This document shows positions 8,307-15,842 of a stretch of 37,754 bases of DNA, piece after piece. This DNA is from Nitrososphaerota archaeon (lineage in GTDB: Archaea > Thermoproteota > Nitrososphaeria > Nitrososphaerales > Nitrosopumilaceae). The stretch lies in the NCBI GenBank assembly GCA_028867275.1, contig JAGWGU010000013.1, positions 1 through 37,754 on the forward strand. Reading direction: 5' to 3'. The translations under genes were made by a program, and so were the position numbers. The stretch's first letter is position 1. Each line of letters opens with the position of its first letter. The notes beneath the pieces were generated by a model. The model saw only the letters and a program-made list of their open reading frames with translations, was not told where the DNA came from and made no database searches.

Positions 8307-8801
8307 TCAATTTTTTGCCTTTTTATGATCAGTTGTTTCAGAATCATGGAGGTAAACAGTCAAGTTTTCTGTTATTTTTTTTACAACTGCCAGTGCAGAC
8401 TTGAACTCATGCTCTGAAAGATCCTTTGTTGATACTTTTCTAATTTGTGTTGCACATTCCATCATAGAATCCCACATTGAATCAGCCTTGGCAGTAGCAT
8501 AGATCCTCTTTATTCTCCGGTCTTTGGCATCAGGTTTTCTTTTCACGTATCCATCTTGTTCCATTTTATCAATTATTGGCACAAGTGTAGGGCTTTCAAC
8601 TCCAATTTTGTCGGCAAGTTCTCTCTGAGTAGGACCAGATTGTATGTTTAGTGCAAATACGACCTTTGATTGGACCAAGTTTATCCCCGTTTTATTTCGT
8701 AGTTCAAGATCAAATGCTTTTTGCATCATCTTGGATGCAGAATATACTACAAAACCCATACTGTTTTCATAATCAAATTTTTTCGTTTTATTTCTAATCA
8801 T
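8307..8801 (-). CDS. MarR family transcriptional regulator
   Basis: About 164 aa from ATG 8801 (a TTG at 8837 would add 12 residues; ATG 8759 would remove 14). The winged-helix DNA-binding domain is clear: QRELADKIGVESPTLVPIID is the HTH, followed by MEQDGYVKRKPDAKDRRIKR, the wing with the D-x-R-x-x-R-type signature of MarR proteins. Flanking helices form the dimer interface. MarR proteins are small-molecule-responsive dimeric repressors of efflux, stress or catabolic genes. Divergent from the winged-helix gene at 8886. A 7-bp inverted repeat at 8798-8815 over its own promoter suggests autoregulation. Confidence 0.9.
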   Translation of the reverse strand: MIRNKTKKFDYENSMGFVVYSASKMMQKAFDLELRNKTGINLVQSKVVFALNIQSGPTQRELADKIGVESPTLVPIIDKMEQDGYVKRKPDAKDRRIKRIYATAKADSMWDSMMECATQIRKVSTKDLSEHEFKSALAVVKKITENLTVYLHDSETTDHKKAKN

Positions 8802-8815
8802 TAGGAAGCTAATGA
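8798..8815. promoter_or_regulatory. inverted repeat at the marR promoter, probable operator
   Basis: TCATTAG-gaag-CTAATGA has perfect 7-bp arms with a 4-bp spacer. It abuts the minus-strand TATA-like TATATAT at 8816-8822 and covers the likely transcription and translation start of the MarR gene. Size and position fit a MarR dimer site acting in autorepression. Confidence 0.55.
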
Positions 8816-8885
8816 ATATATAGACCTTGTTCCACAATAAAATAATGAAAGTTTCACAAAACCAAATACAGGAGAATGTTATCTA

Positions 8886-9182
8886 ATGGCACTAAGTACA
8901 AAACAACAATACAGATCAGAGCTTGGAATGATTTCGGAGGTATTGCAGATCACAATGGATTGCGGCATGCAAGGTGCAATAATATCTTCAATTGCACGCA
9001 GAGCCAACCTATCACACTATACCGCAATGGAGAAATGCCAAAAATTGATAGAATTTGGATTGATAGAATCAAGAATGGACAAGAAGAGCCGCAGTTTTGT
9101 CATCACCGAAAAAGGAATCAAGTTTCATCAAGAGATGCAAAAATTCCTAGAGATTGCACAAGATATCAAGATAAGATACTAG
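8886..9182 (+). CDS. winged-helix DNA-binding protein
   Basis: 98 aa, of the compact archaeal winged-helix type (HTH_45-like). The first helix runs around YRSELGMISEVLQ. The HTH is SSIARRANLSHYTAMEKCQK, the next helix LIEFGLIES, and a beta wing (KKSRSFVITEKG) leads to a C-terminal helix (FHQEMQKFLEIAQ) likely used for dimerisation. The pattern TEKGxxF is typical. ATG start with a GGAG element 11 nt upstream, unusual in this mostly leaderless region. Divergent from marR (84 nt between the starts), so cross-regulation is possible. Target unknown. Confidence 0.85.
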   Translation: MALSTKQQYRSELGMISEVLQITMDCGMQGAIISSIARRANLSHYTAMEKCQKLIEFGLIESRMDKKSRSFVITEKGIKFHQEMQKFLEIAQDIKIRY

Positions 9183-9196
9183 TGCATACCAACATT

Positions 9197-10117
9197 CTAG
9201 TCTTCGGATTCAAGTCCAAGTTTTTCTCGAAACTGCCTAACCAGGTTTCTTACTGAGACATTACTTACACCACAAGCCTTTGCAATCTCTATCTGTGTCT
9301 TTTTTTCATTGCTTACGCATGTTGCCAAGTAAACTGCAGCTGCAACTAGCGACATTGGATTTTTTCCTGTTGAAAATCCCGCATCTTCGGCTTGTAGTAA
9401 CAGATCAAGTGCATGCCGCCTTGTCATCTCGTTGACTTGGATCATACTACATATCCTAGTTACAAACTCTACCGGATCAAATGGATCTAGTTTAAGGTCA
9501 AGGCTCTTGACCATTGTCCTATATGCAGTAGCAAGATCGCCTCTCCTGATATTTCCAGCTTTTGCAATGTCACGCAACGTCCTTGGTGTGCTAGTCTTTC
9601 TACATGCAGCATACAGTGCAGCATAAAGTATTGAAGAGATTCCCCTACCTCGAGTTAGTTTCATGGCAAATGCCTTTCTGTAAATGTATGCAGTCTCCTC
9701 TACAACGTTATCAGGAAGTGAGAGCTGTGATTTCATAGTATCAAGTAGCGTGAATGCCTGCTTCAGGTTAGAGTCATTTCCTTTTGACTTGCTTCGACTA
9801 TCCCAGACTCTGAGTCTGTTGAACGTATTTTTCATATATCCAGACAGGGAGTGTCCTGCAGCATCCTTGTCTTGACTTCCTATCGATGTTGCAAGACCCA
9901 TGTCATGTACTGCAAGACTTGATCTGGCTCCAGTTCTACTTTTGTCGTTGAACTGTTCAATATCAAAGGAGCGTGACTCTGGTCCTATGCTGTCTATTTT
10001 CTCTATCAAGACTTGGCCACAGCTTGCACACAGGATTTCTCCAGTATTGTTGTCTGTTACAAGAGGTCCCCTAGGACAAATTTTTAGCGTACATTTCTCA
10101 AACATCTCGTCTTGCAA
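9197..10117 (-). CDS. tfb: transcription initiation factor IIB paralogue
   Basis: 306 aa, clearly TFB: linker GPESRSFDIEQFNDKSRTG and VHDMGLATSIG, two cyclin repeats, final HTH (GVSNVSVRNLVRQFREKLG). The zinc ribbon is odd: C9-x4-C14 ... C30-x2-C33, where the first knuckle should be C-x2-C (alignment to the TFB at 3608 by the spacing to the TGE-x-x-C motif puts C14 on its C15). Multiple TFBs let archaea direct polymerase to different promoter sets; this one may be a specialised factor. The start is TTG at 10117, supported by an AT-rich element (around 10141-10150) about 28 nt upstream; ATG 10105 is the alternative. The stop lies 15 nt from the convergent winged-helix gene. Confidence 0.95.
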   Translation of the reverse strand: MQDEMFEKCTLKICPRGPLVTDNNTGEILCASCGQVLIEKIDSIGPESRSFDIEQFNDKSRTGARSSLAVHDMGLATSIGSQDKDAAGHSLSGYMKNTFNRLRVWDSRSKSKGNDSNLKQAFTLLDTMKSQLSLPDNVVEETAYIYRKAFAMKLTRGRGISSILYAALYAACRKTSTPRTLRDIAKAGNIRRGDLATAYRTMVKSLDLKLDPFDPVEFVTRICSMIQVNEMTRRHALDLLLQAEDAGFSTGKNPMSLVAAAVYLATCVSNEKKTQIEIAKACGVSNVSVRNLVRQFREKLGLESED

Positions 10118-10277
10118 TGTGGGTATGATAGGTCGAATTTGACTAATTAGTAATTTGCAAACAATACTATGGTTATTTTGCAGTAGGTCCAGCTAATTTT
10201 TCATTCCACAGCCTATAACAAACATCTAGAATTTTTTATACATGTCAGCAAAGATGAAACACTACACACCCACTTGC

Positions 10278-10287
10278 TTTAAATTAA
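10278..10287 (+). promoter_or_regulatory. TATA box of the WHy-like gene
   Basis: GCTTTAAATTAAG is centred about 27 nt before the ATG at 10309. The remaining part of the 190-bp divergent gap (10118-10308) holds a second TATA-like element (TTTTTATAC, about 10233) but no convincing gene. Confidence 0.6.
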
Positions 10288-10308
10288 GACCAAGTCTCCT
10301 TTCAAAGA

Positions 10309-11073
10309 ATGTCAGAAGATCTTGGCAGCACAATTGAAGAGATGATAAAATCTGGAAAAGGCGATGTTGTAAGATTACAGAACATTTTAACTGCAATAAA
10401 AAATGGAGAACCAGTCTCTTTTGAGGATCACCAATACATAGAAAGCCTAACGCAGAATCAACCTAATCCAGTTTCAAGTGATATAGTTTCAGACTCTAAA
10501 ACAGAGAATGTAATTGATAACACAGTCACTAATCCAAGTCCTGAAATTTCACAGACTCCAGAGCCTGTAAAAAAATCTTTGACTAAAAAATATGCCTCAA
10601 TAGGAATTATTATTGCAATCATAATTGTGGCATATGCTGGGCTAGATGTATATGCAGTAAACAACTTGCAGTTTCGTCCCCATCACGGTCAACAGGTAGC
10701 AATTTCAGATACTGAACTCAGCATACAAACAGATGCATGTAATCCATCATATTTTCCTGCCACATTTACCAAGTATGAGATAGATGCATTCTACAATTCA
10801 GACATAATAGAAAAGGCTACGGTTGGCGGCTCCACATTATCGCCAAAATCAGCTGCCACACTAGACGGAGTATTTGCCATAAACAAGCAAGCGGTAGACA
10901 AGATTGGACAAACAAATGCTACATTCGATCCAACCAAGGCAACAATAACAACTTCGATAAGTGCACCAATCTTTGGGTTTATTCCATATACAGTAGACCA
11001 GAAATATGATGCGGTAGACTTTCAGAATAGAATAAAGAATCCGCCTCCAGGAACGTTTGACTGCTACCCATAG
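10309..11073 (+). CDS. membrane-anchored protein with WHy/LEA-2-like domain
   Basis: 254 aa in three parts. Residues 1-50 form a small helical domain (SGKGDVVRLQNILTAIKNGE, then DHQYIESL) that is also present at the N terminus of the protein at 21906. Then come a Pro/Ser/Thr-rich linker (50-90) and one transmembrane helix (about 95-117, IGIIIAIIIVAYAGL). The outer domain (about 128-245) has an NPSYFPATFTKYEIDAFYNS-type strand pattern like the LEA-2/WHy domain, a beta-sandwich linked to stress tolerance. The N domain would face the cytoplasm. The WHy assignment is inference from pattern. Monocistronic with its own TATA box. Confidence 0.75.
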   Translation: MSEDLGSTIEEMIKSGKGDVVRLQNILTAIKNGEPVSFEDHQYIESLTQNQPNPVSSDIVSDSKTENVIDNTVTNPSPEISQTPEPVKKSLTKKYASIGIIIAIIIVAYAGLDVYAVNNLQFRPHHGQQVAISDTELSIQTDACNPSYFPATFTKYEIDAFYNSDIIEKATVGGSTLSPKSAATLDGVFAINKQAVDKIGQTNATFDPTKATITTSISAPIFGFIPYTVDQKYDAVDFQNRIKNPPPGTFDCYP

Positions 11074-11212
11074 GCACAAATTTAGCAACAATCCATTTTT
11101 CTGTAAATTAAAAAATGCTCATCAGATGTAAACCCTAAAAATTCATGCATTTCTGTTTAGAAAAAACTACAGGTTAGACAAGAGAAAAATAAAAGACTTC
11201 ACTAAAAAACCG

Positions 11213-11440
11213 CTAGTGGCATGGAAAACCAGATGCATGTCTCATATCATGAGTATATTCATGCAGGTACCCAACACCATTCATCTGGGCATATGCAGAC
11301 TGTCCTTCAAACATACTAAATATTTGTCCCTGGTCAAAGCCCACTACAAAGTATCCCATTCCAAATATTGCAAACAGAACTGCTGCAGCAATGATCGGAA
11401 CTGTGCGTTGTGTCTTTGTGATCTGTGATGTGTTAACCAT
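11213..11440 (-). CDS. cbtB: CbtB family cobalt transporter subunit
   Basis: 75 aa. One transmembrane helix (about 15-35, IIAAAVLFAIFGMGYFVVGF) is followed by an extracytoplasmic tail ending in the CbtB hallmark LHEYTHDMRHASGFPCH, a His/Cys-rich metal-binding motif. CbtB works with the polytopic CbtA in cobalt uptake, which fits thaumarchaea as cobalamin producers. The cbtA gene is not adjacent, so it must lie elsewhere or the protein works alone. ATG start with GTTTAAATAATC about 31 nt upstream. Small size matches the family (60-75 aa). Confidence 0.85.
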   Translation of the reverse strand: MVNTSQITKTQRTVPIIAAAVLFAIFGMGYFVVGFDQGQIFSMFEGQSAYAQMNGVGYLHEYTHDMRHASGFPCH

Positions 11441-11543
11441 TTCTATTTTCGTCTCACCAGCTGATTATTTAAACAATTGGATGGTTTATCCGACTCAATG
11501 TCATGCTAAAATCTAATAATGGAACTGCTGACTTTACAGTAAG

Positions 11544-12182
11544 ATGCATCAAGTAATACATCTACTTTCCAAGGTAGCACAAAGACATGCCCCAAGCAGA
11601 ATGCTAAGTTTTGATCTGGTTCATGTCTTCAAGACAATGCAGATGATGGCAGACAAAAAGAAGGTAAGCAGATCATTTCTCATGCAAGAACTTGGCCTTG
11701 GAGAAGGTTCCATCAAAACTCTTGTAAAACACCTAAAGATGCATGGCCTTGTTGAAAACTCTAATGCAGGCATGTGGCTTACAAACAAAGGAGATACACT
11801 TTACACAAAATTGCACATCTCCATTCCAAGGGAGATGGACATTGCAAAGTGCTCAGTGGCCTTGGGAAAATTCAATCACGCCGTATTGCTAAAGGACATG
11901 GCATACAACATCAAGAGTGGAATTGAGCAACGTGATGCTGCAATAAAGGCAGGTGCAGTTGGTGCAACCACTTTGATCTGTAAAAATGATAGGCTTGTTT
12001 TGCCAGGAACTGGTGAGGACTTGATGAGAAATGACCAAAAGATACATTTGCTTATTATGAAAGAATTGTCACCTGAACAAAATGATGTAATAATAATTGG
12101 AAGTTCTCAAGATAAGAAAATTGCCGAGATGGCTGCAAAGAGTGCAGCGCTATACACAATAGAAGATCATGCGAAACATTAG
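11544..12182 (+). CDS. winged-helix protein with DUF4443-like C-terminal domain
   Basis: 212 aa. The N-terminal winged helix (about 20-95) has an HTH in SFLMQELGLGEGSIKTLVKH and a wing in LVENSNAGMWLTNKGDTLY. The C-terminal domain (about 100-212) has alternating strands and helices, including GKFNHAVLLKDMAY, GIEQRDAAIKAGAVGATTLI and DVIIIGSSQDKKIAEMAAKS. This order matches the archaeal DUF4443 proteins as I recall them. The C domain probably senses a ligand; the repeated RDAAIKAGAxGATTL pattern is characteristic. Target and effector unknown. The gene stands alone, convergent with the PEF-type gene. Confidence 0.75.
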   Translation: MHQVIHLLSKVAQRHAPSRMLSFDLVHVFKTMQMMADKKKVSRSFLMQELGLGEGSIKTLVKHLKMHGLVENSNAGMWLTNKGDTLYTKLHISIPREMDIAKCSVALGKFNHAVLLKDMAYNIKSGIEQRDAAIKAGAVGATTLICKNDRLVLPGTGEDLMRNDQKIHLLIMKELSPEQNDVIIIGSSQDKKIAEMAAKSAALYTIEDHAKH

Positions 12183-12211
12183 TTTTTGAACAATTTTTCT
12201 AGATCAGAAAA

Positions 12212-13117
12212 TTACAAATTCAAGGGTTTGGTGCACATTCTTGTTTTTGACAATACAGTAAAGACTATCACCAATCCAACTGCCAAGACCAGTATCAGAC
12301 TTGATACATTCTCAAACTCTGGAATTACAGTGGTTCCAATGATCTCAATCTCAGAGTCACCATTTACAATAGGGATGTCTAGCACCCTATACTCATAGTC
12401 AGAGTTTCCTTCCTGAAATGATGTTATCTCATCACCATCAACAAAGACCAGAAATGACTCATCAGAATTGCTTGATTTTTTTGCATCAAGTAACAATCTT
12501 GGAATCTTGAGGTGGAGCACACCAGAACTCTTGGCGTCTATTTGTGCAACAAGTGAAATATCTTGAGGGTTAACAACTATGCTTTTGACTTGGCCCCCAG
12601 TGATGGAATAGTCAAGATCGAAGTTTTGTCCGCTTGAAAGATCCTTTACATTGAACACGCCTGATGTTGGGATACTTGACTGTTCAAATTGGAAAGTTAC
12701 CATTGCAGAAACATGCTTGAATCCATATTGCACAATTATAGAATACGTACCTGACATACGCCATAATGGACCTTCAACTTTGATAGGCAGTGAAAATCTT
12801 CCATCAGATGCTACCACTATCTGTTCTACATGAACCAGATTATTGTCCGGATCAAGTATCTGAATTGTTAGCGGTATGCTAGTTACAACGCTTTTGACTT
12901 CGCCTGAGATAATCATGATATCTCCTCGGTTATACAGATCCTTGTCAATTTTTACAGTAATCTGCGCCTCTATTGGAGGCGACAGTGATTCGGCTTCAAC
13001 AGGTGGAACAATCAAGAAAGATGTCAATGCACTAACAAATGCTATAAGACAAGATGCTAATGCAAGTTTTATGTTGGGATTAATATAGGATTTCCTAATG
13101 TCATAAGATAAAGTCAT
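12212..13117 (-). CDS. surface protein with PEFG-like sorting tail (PEFE variant)
   Basis: 301 aa. The signal segment (about 18-42, ending PVEAES) is followed by an Ig-like domain (about 50-145: ITVKIDKDLYNRGDIMIISG ... GTYSIIVQYG). A second domain (about 150-270) matches the stalk of the other PEF proteins here and ends IEIIGTTVIPEFE, then a transmembrane helix (LILVLAVGLVIVFTVL) and a basic tail. The canonical Gly of PEFG is Glu. The first domain is the MG2/CARDB-like type often seen in thaumarchaeal secreted proteins (YxxGDxxxISG). ATG at 13117. Probably anchored at the S-layer; partners unknown. Confidence 0.8.
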   Translation of the reverse strand: MTLSYDIRKSYINPNIKLALASCLIAFVSALTSFLIVPPVEAESLSPPIEAQITVKIDKDLYNRGDIMIISGEVKSVVTSIPLTIQILDPDNNLVHVEQIVVASDGRFSLPIKVEGPLWRMSGTYSIIVQYGFKHVSAMVTFQFEQSSIPTSGVFNVKDLSSGQNFDLDYSITGGQVKSIVVNPQDISLVAQIDAKSSGVLHLKIPRLLLDAKKSSNSDESFLVFVDGDEITSFQEGNSDYEYRVLDIPIVNGDSEIEIIGTTVIPEFENVSSLILVLAVGLVIVFTVLSKTRMCTKPLNL

Positions 13118-13359
13118 TTCTACTGATATTGACTAGTCTTTAATCATATACATCTTACCAACTAAGCTTCATTTATGAAAATTCAGCTGTAGTCTTTAGC
13201 GAGTGATATATGCAATATTGAGAACTAAATTTAGAAAACCATTTGGCCAGTCTACTTTTTGCAAGGCAGGTCTACAATGTAATTTTCTCGGAGGGAAACA
13301 GACATCCAGTCACGCCCTCTGATTTTTATTTCAAAGTTGCAATTTACAAATGGAAAATA
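13118..13359. other. 242-bp intergenic region with a structured candidate RNA
   Basis: This is the longest gene-free stretch besides the left edge. The plus strand holds GAGGG ... CCCTC (about 13290-13320) enclosing a small GAC/GTC hairpin, followed by a T-rich run, which is terminator- or sRNA-like. Upstream is an AT-rich TATA-like stretch (CTAAATTTAG, 13225-13234). The minus strand has a 17-codon frame (13252-13305). Neither is proven; no tRNA features were found. Confidence 0.3.
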
Positions 13360-13836
13360 CTAGTTGTGCTTGCGTTCTCTTTTCCTCTGCAGCATCCTCT
13401 GTTCCCCCTCTGCAAACCTCTTCTTGTCATCTTCTGTGACAATCAAAAGTGGAGGCACATCCGTTGGCTTGCCAGTTTCATCTAATGCAACGGAGGTAAC
13501 ATATGCAGTGTTTGTGAGTGTTCTAGTACCAGTAAGCAGGTTTTCTGCTTCAACTCTTATCTCAATTTCCATTGAGGATCGGGATACGTAGTTGAGCCGG
13601 GCATTTAGTATGAGTGCATTTCCAACCATTACAGGTTTTAGGAAGTTGACTCTGTCAATTGATGCAGTTACTGCATTTTTCTTGGAGTGTCTCTGAGCTA
13701 CAAGACCTGCTATCAAGTCAATCTGTCGCAGTATTTCACCACCAAAGACATTGCCTGCAGGGTTTGCATCAGATGGAAACATTCTCACCGTCATCTCTGC
13801 TTTAGACTCTTCGGCACTCTTTGGTTTTAGGGACAT
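13360..13836 (-). CDS. acyl-CoA thioesterase, hotdog fold (YciA/BFIT type)
   Basis: 158 aa from ATG 13836 (a TTG six codons upstream is possible). Hotdog-fold thioesterase with the family core NPAGNVFGGEILRQID, where the Asp at the end of the helix is catalytic, then DRVNFLKPVMVGN and VSRSSMEIEIRVEAE. It hydrolyses acyl-CoA to free acid and CoA. The start is chosen because the minus-strand CATAAATC (13861-13868) is centred about 28 nt upstream. A Lys/Arg-rich C-terminal tail (RMLQRKRERKH) is typical. Divergent from the SRPBCC gene, with compact back-to-back promoters. Substrate range cannot be told from sequence. Confidence 0.93.
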   Translation of the reverse strand: MSLKPKSAEESKAEMTVRMFPSDANPAGNVFGGEILRQIDLIAGLVAQRHSKKNAVTASIDRVNFLKPVMVGNALILNARLNYVSRSSMEIEIRVEAENLLTGTRTLTNTAYVTSVALDETGKPTDVPPLLIVTEDDKKRFAEGEQRMLQRKRERKHN

Positions 13837-13860
13837 GATATTGCAACAAATCAAATCATG

Positions 13861-13868
13861 GATTTATG
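13861..13868 (-). promoter_or_regulatory. TATA box of the thioesterase gene
   Basis: CATAAATC on the minus strand is centred about 28 nt before ATG 13836, which favours that start over the upstream TTG. Confidence 0.5.
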
Positions 13869-13899
13869 AGTCATTCTTTTGTCAGTCCTCAGAATACCG

Positions 13900-13908
13900 T
13901 TTAATTAA
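13900..13908 (+). promoter_or_regulatory. TATA box of the SRPBCC gene
   Basis: TTTAATTAA is centred 26 nt before the TTG at 13930, so the transcript is probably leaderless and starts on TTG. Confidence 0.6.
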
Positions 13909-13929
13909 TCGATATTTTGACACAAAATA

Positions 13930-14322
13930 TTGAACTCTGTAACTGAGACTTGTGTAGTCAACGTACCAAGAGACAGCGTATTTGAATTTTTATCAAATAT
14001 TGAAAACATTCCAAAATGGGCCACAAAGTTTGTCAAGAAACTCACGTTGGTCGATGACAAATACAAGGCACTAACGCCAATGGGGGAGGTATTCATCAGA
14101 CTAGATACAGACAAGAAAGCAGGCCTGATTGACATCTATGCAGGACCTACTGAAGATAACATGACACCTGCATACATGAGAATAATTTCTTTGCCTGACA
14201 CCTCTACAGCAGTGATGTTTACTTTCTTCCAATATGATTCTACGTCAGATACTATTTGGAAGATCTTTTGTGAATGGATAAAGATCGAAATGGACAACAT
14301 CAAGCGATACTTTTCCCAGTAG
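13930..14322 (+). CDS. SRPBCC (START-like) family protein
   Basis: 130 aa with the SRPBCC helix-grip pattern: an N-terminal strand (SVTETCVVNVPRDSVFEFLS), a short helix, NIENIPKWATKF (the NxxxxPxW signature), central strands (GEVFIRLDTD, GLIDIYAG, MRIISLPD, AVMFTFFQ) and a long C-terminal helix (WKIFCEWIKIEMDNIKRYF). These small folds bind hydrophobic ligands or act as cyclases. No catalytic residues are identifiable, so ligand binding is the safest guess. The TTG start is supported by TATA spacing. Divergent from the thioesterase; a link through lipid or acyl metabolism is possible but unproven. Confidence 0.85.
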   Translation: MNSVTETCVVNVPRDSVFEFLSNIENIPKWATKFVKKLTLVDDKYKALTPMGEVFIRLDTDKKAGLIDIYAGPTEDNMTPAYMRIISLPDTSTAVMFTFFQYDSTSDTIWKIFCEWIKIEMDNIKRYFSQ

Positions 14323-14337
14323 ACAGGCAAAATCAAT

Positions 14338-14347
14338 CTTATATTTT
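14338..14347 (+). promoter_or_regulatory. TATA box of the 70-aa membrane protein gene
   Basis: CTTATATTTT is centred about 26 nt before ATG 14369, ideal leaderless spacing. Confidence 0.65.
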
Positions 14348-14368
14348 GGACAGATTATGAAATAACAA

Positions 14369-14581
14369 ATGAAGTATTTCTGGTGGAGGCTGCTAGACTA
14401 TGCAACAGGTGCACTTGTGGGAGGGGCAATCGTATTTCTTGTGAACAAGTTTGTCTGCAGCCAGTGTATAGGCCATTACACACCTATCCTGATGCTTGGA
14501 ATATGGATTGGTTTTATGCTGTTGTGTAATTTCATCTTCCAAAAGACAAGACCTGCTAGCATAAAACAAGATAACATGTGA
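14369..14581 (+). CDS. 70-aa two-pass membrane protein
   Basis: Two hydrophobic helices (about 8-27, LDYATGALVGGAIVFLVNKF, and 38-57, ILMLGIWIGFMLLCNFIF) are linked by a short loop with two Cys (CSQC). The tail is short and charged. The CxxC loop between the helices could bind metal or form a disulfide. Unknown family. It has its own TATA box and is separated by 50 nt from the next gene. Confidence 0.7.
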   Translation: MKYFWWRLLDYATGALVGGAIVFLVNKFVCSQCIGHYTPILMLGIWIGFMLLCNFIFQKTRPASIKQDNM

Positions 14582-14631
14582 AGAGAAATTTCCCAGAAAG
14601 CAAATATAGCTTAGATGATATCCCATATTGA

Positions 14632-15042
14632 ATGGCATTTTTTGAGGATTTTTGTAAAAGTGTAGTGGCACTAGACAAGAAAATAAGATTTGCAGGAATT
14701 GCAGACGGGGATGGAACCCTAGAGGGAGCATCTGAGAGATCAGGCCTCACACCAATCATGAAGCCAGAGGAGAGAGCCCAGTATGCAATAACTGCAGCCA
14801 CAAGGCAGTATACCAGACTCAGATGGGAATACCTGTTAGGAAGAATTTCTTATGCAAGTTCACACTATACAAAAATCATCAGGGCTACAATACCAATCGC
14901 TGATGAGAATAGAAGACTTGCTCATGTGTTATTATTATCATTTGATCCCGATGCAGATGATTTCCACCAGATCATAACAAAGAAGATAATTCCTCTTGTG
15001 AAACAGAACATGGAAAGATTCATGCAAGAAGCTCAAAAATAA
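14632..15042 (+). CDS. conserved thaumarchaeal protein (DUF6659-like?)
   Basis: 136 aa, soluble. The arrangement (helix; strand KIRFAGIADGDGTLEG; loop; helix EERAQYAITAATRQYTRLRW; strands GRISYASSHYTKIIRATIPI and RRLAHVLLLSFDPDAD; final helix KIIPLVKQNMERFMQEA) resembles a roadblock/profilin-like alpha-beta fold. I recall similar proteins grouped as DUF6659 in thaumarchaea, but cannot confirm. Several paralogues per genome would be expected for such a family. A TATA-like AAATATAGC lies upstream. Possible role in protein-protein interaction; function unknown. Confidence 0.7.
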   Translation: MAFFEDFCKSVVALDKKIRFAGIADGDGTLEGASERSGLTPIMKPEERAQYAITAATRQYTRLRWEYLLGRISYASSHYTKIIRATIPIADENRRLAHVLLLSFDPDADDFHQIITKKIIPLVKQNMERFMQEAQK

Positions 15043-15046
15043 AGAA

Positions 15047-15382
15047 TCATTTTCCAGTGTTTATGATAGGACGCTCTAGTCCTCTACTATCAATATATTC
15101 TTGCACCCTCACGTCTGAGCACACCGGGATATTTTGTCCCCGATTGTTATTACAATAGTTTTTTATCTGCAACATTTCCTGATCACAGTCTGAAGTTGGT
15201 GTTGACACACAAGCATCAATGTCACTTGTCAATGTCGAAAGTGAATCAGGATTTTGGTTAAGTGTAGGCATCTGGCCACTTTGATCGGAACCATACATAA
15301 ACGGGGAGACGAAAAAGTAAATGGTAAAGGCAAAGGCCATTGCAATCACAAGGTAGATCGGAATTCTTCTTCTAATAGCCAC
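15047..15382 (-). CDS. membrane-anchored Cys-containing small protein
   Basis: 111 aa. It has a short basic N terminus (MAIRRR), a signal-anchor helix (about 8-28, IYLVIAMAFAFTIYFFVSPF), then a hydrophilic outer region with four Cys (DACVSTPTSDCD, NYCNNN and PVCSD) that could form two disulfides, and an Arg-containing C terminus. Convergent with the 136-aa gene (5-nt gap). Family not recognised. Confidence 0.7.
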   Translation of the reverse strand: MAIRRRIPIYLVIAMAFAFTIYFFVSPFMYGSDQSGQMPTLNQNPDSLSTLTSDIDACVSTPTSDCDQEMLQIKNYCNNNRGQNIPVCSDVRVQEYIDSRGLERPIINTGK

Positions 15383-15417
15383 ATACTAGGTTTGAAATTT
15401 CTAAATTATAACTGATG

Positions 15418-15816
15418 CTAATCTACTACTATTTTCATTGCAAGTGGAGGAGACAATGCATCAGGATTTCCCACACTTGCCCACACAAAGATCTGCGCAG
15501 TATAGGTCCCAGGGGTAGTAGGTGTCCATGACTGGGATGGACTGAGAGACTGGCCTGCATCAAGCGTTCCTGTAATCCAAGATAAAGAGTATACAACTCC
15601 ATCTTGGTTTTCTATTTGGACAAGGTATGCAAATGGCTGTGCCCGGTTCTGTCCGTTTGTAACATCGGTTGTGACCTGTACTTGTTTTCCAACTGTTGTA
15701 CGCCATACGCCATTTTCAAGCGTGGCACTGGACTTGGCAAGTTGGGAATATCCAGGATGTGCCATATAAGACATCATTACAACGGCAAAAACCATTACAA
15801 TTACAGATTTGTTCAC
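15418..15816 (-). CDS. secreted Ig-like (CARDB-type) small protein
   Basis: 132 aa. The signal peptide (about 1-24, ending HPGYSQ) is followed by one beta-sandwich: VGKQVQVTTDVTNGQNRAQP, VQIENQDGVVYSLSWITG, and PGTYTAQIFVWASVG, typical of archaeal CARDB/invasin-like modules. The DV-x-N-G-Q-N-R-AQ-F pattern recurs in thaumarchaeal secreted proteins. No membrane anchor follows, so it is probably released or bound non-covalently. GTG start at 15816. It lies 26 nt downstream of the DUF167 gene on the same strand and may be cotranscribed. Confidence 0.75.
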   Translation of the reverse strand: MNKSVIVMVFAVVMMSYMAHPGYSQLAKSSATLENGVWRTTVGKQVQVTTDVTNGQNRAQPFAYLVQIENQDGVVYSLSWITGTLDAGQSLSPSQSWTPTTPGTYTAQIFVWASVGNPDALSPPLAMKIVVD

Positions 15817-15842
15817 AGCATGATTTGGATTTAACTTGTTTT

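Noticed and set aside
8876-9256. Open frame of 126 codons overlapping the winged-helix gene
   Set aside because: It is the +1 shadow of 8886-9182, has no recognisable domain, and its start lacks promoter spacing.
10254-10336. Upstream ORF (MKHYTPTCFK...) overlapping the WHy-like gene start
   Set aside because: The TATA box used by the main gene lies within it, and codon usage is unremarkable; regulated leader peptides are not expected here.
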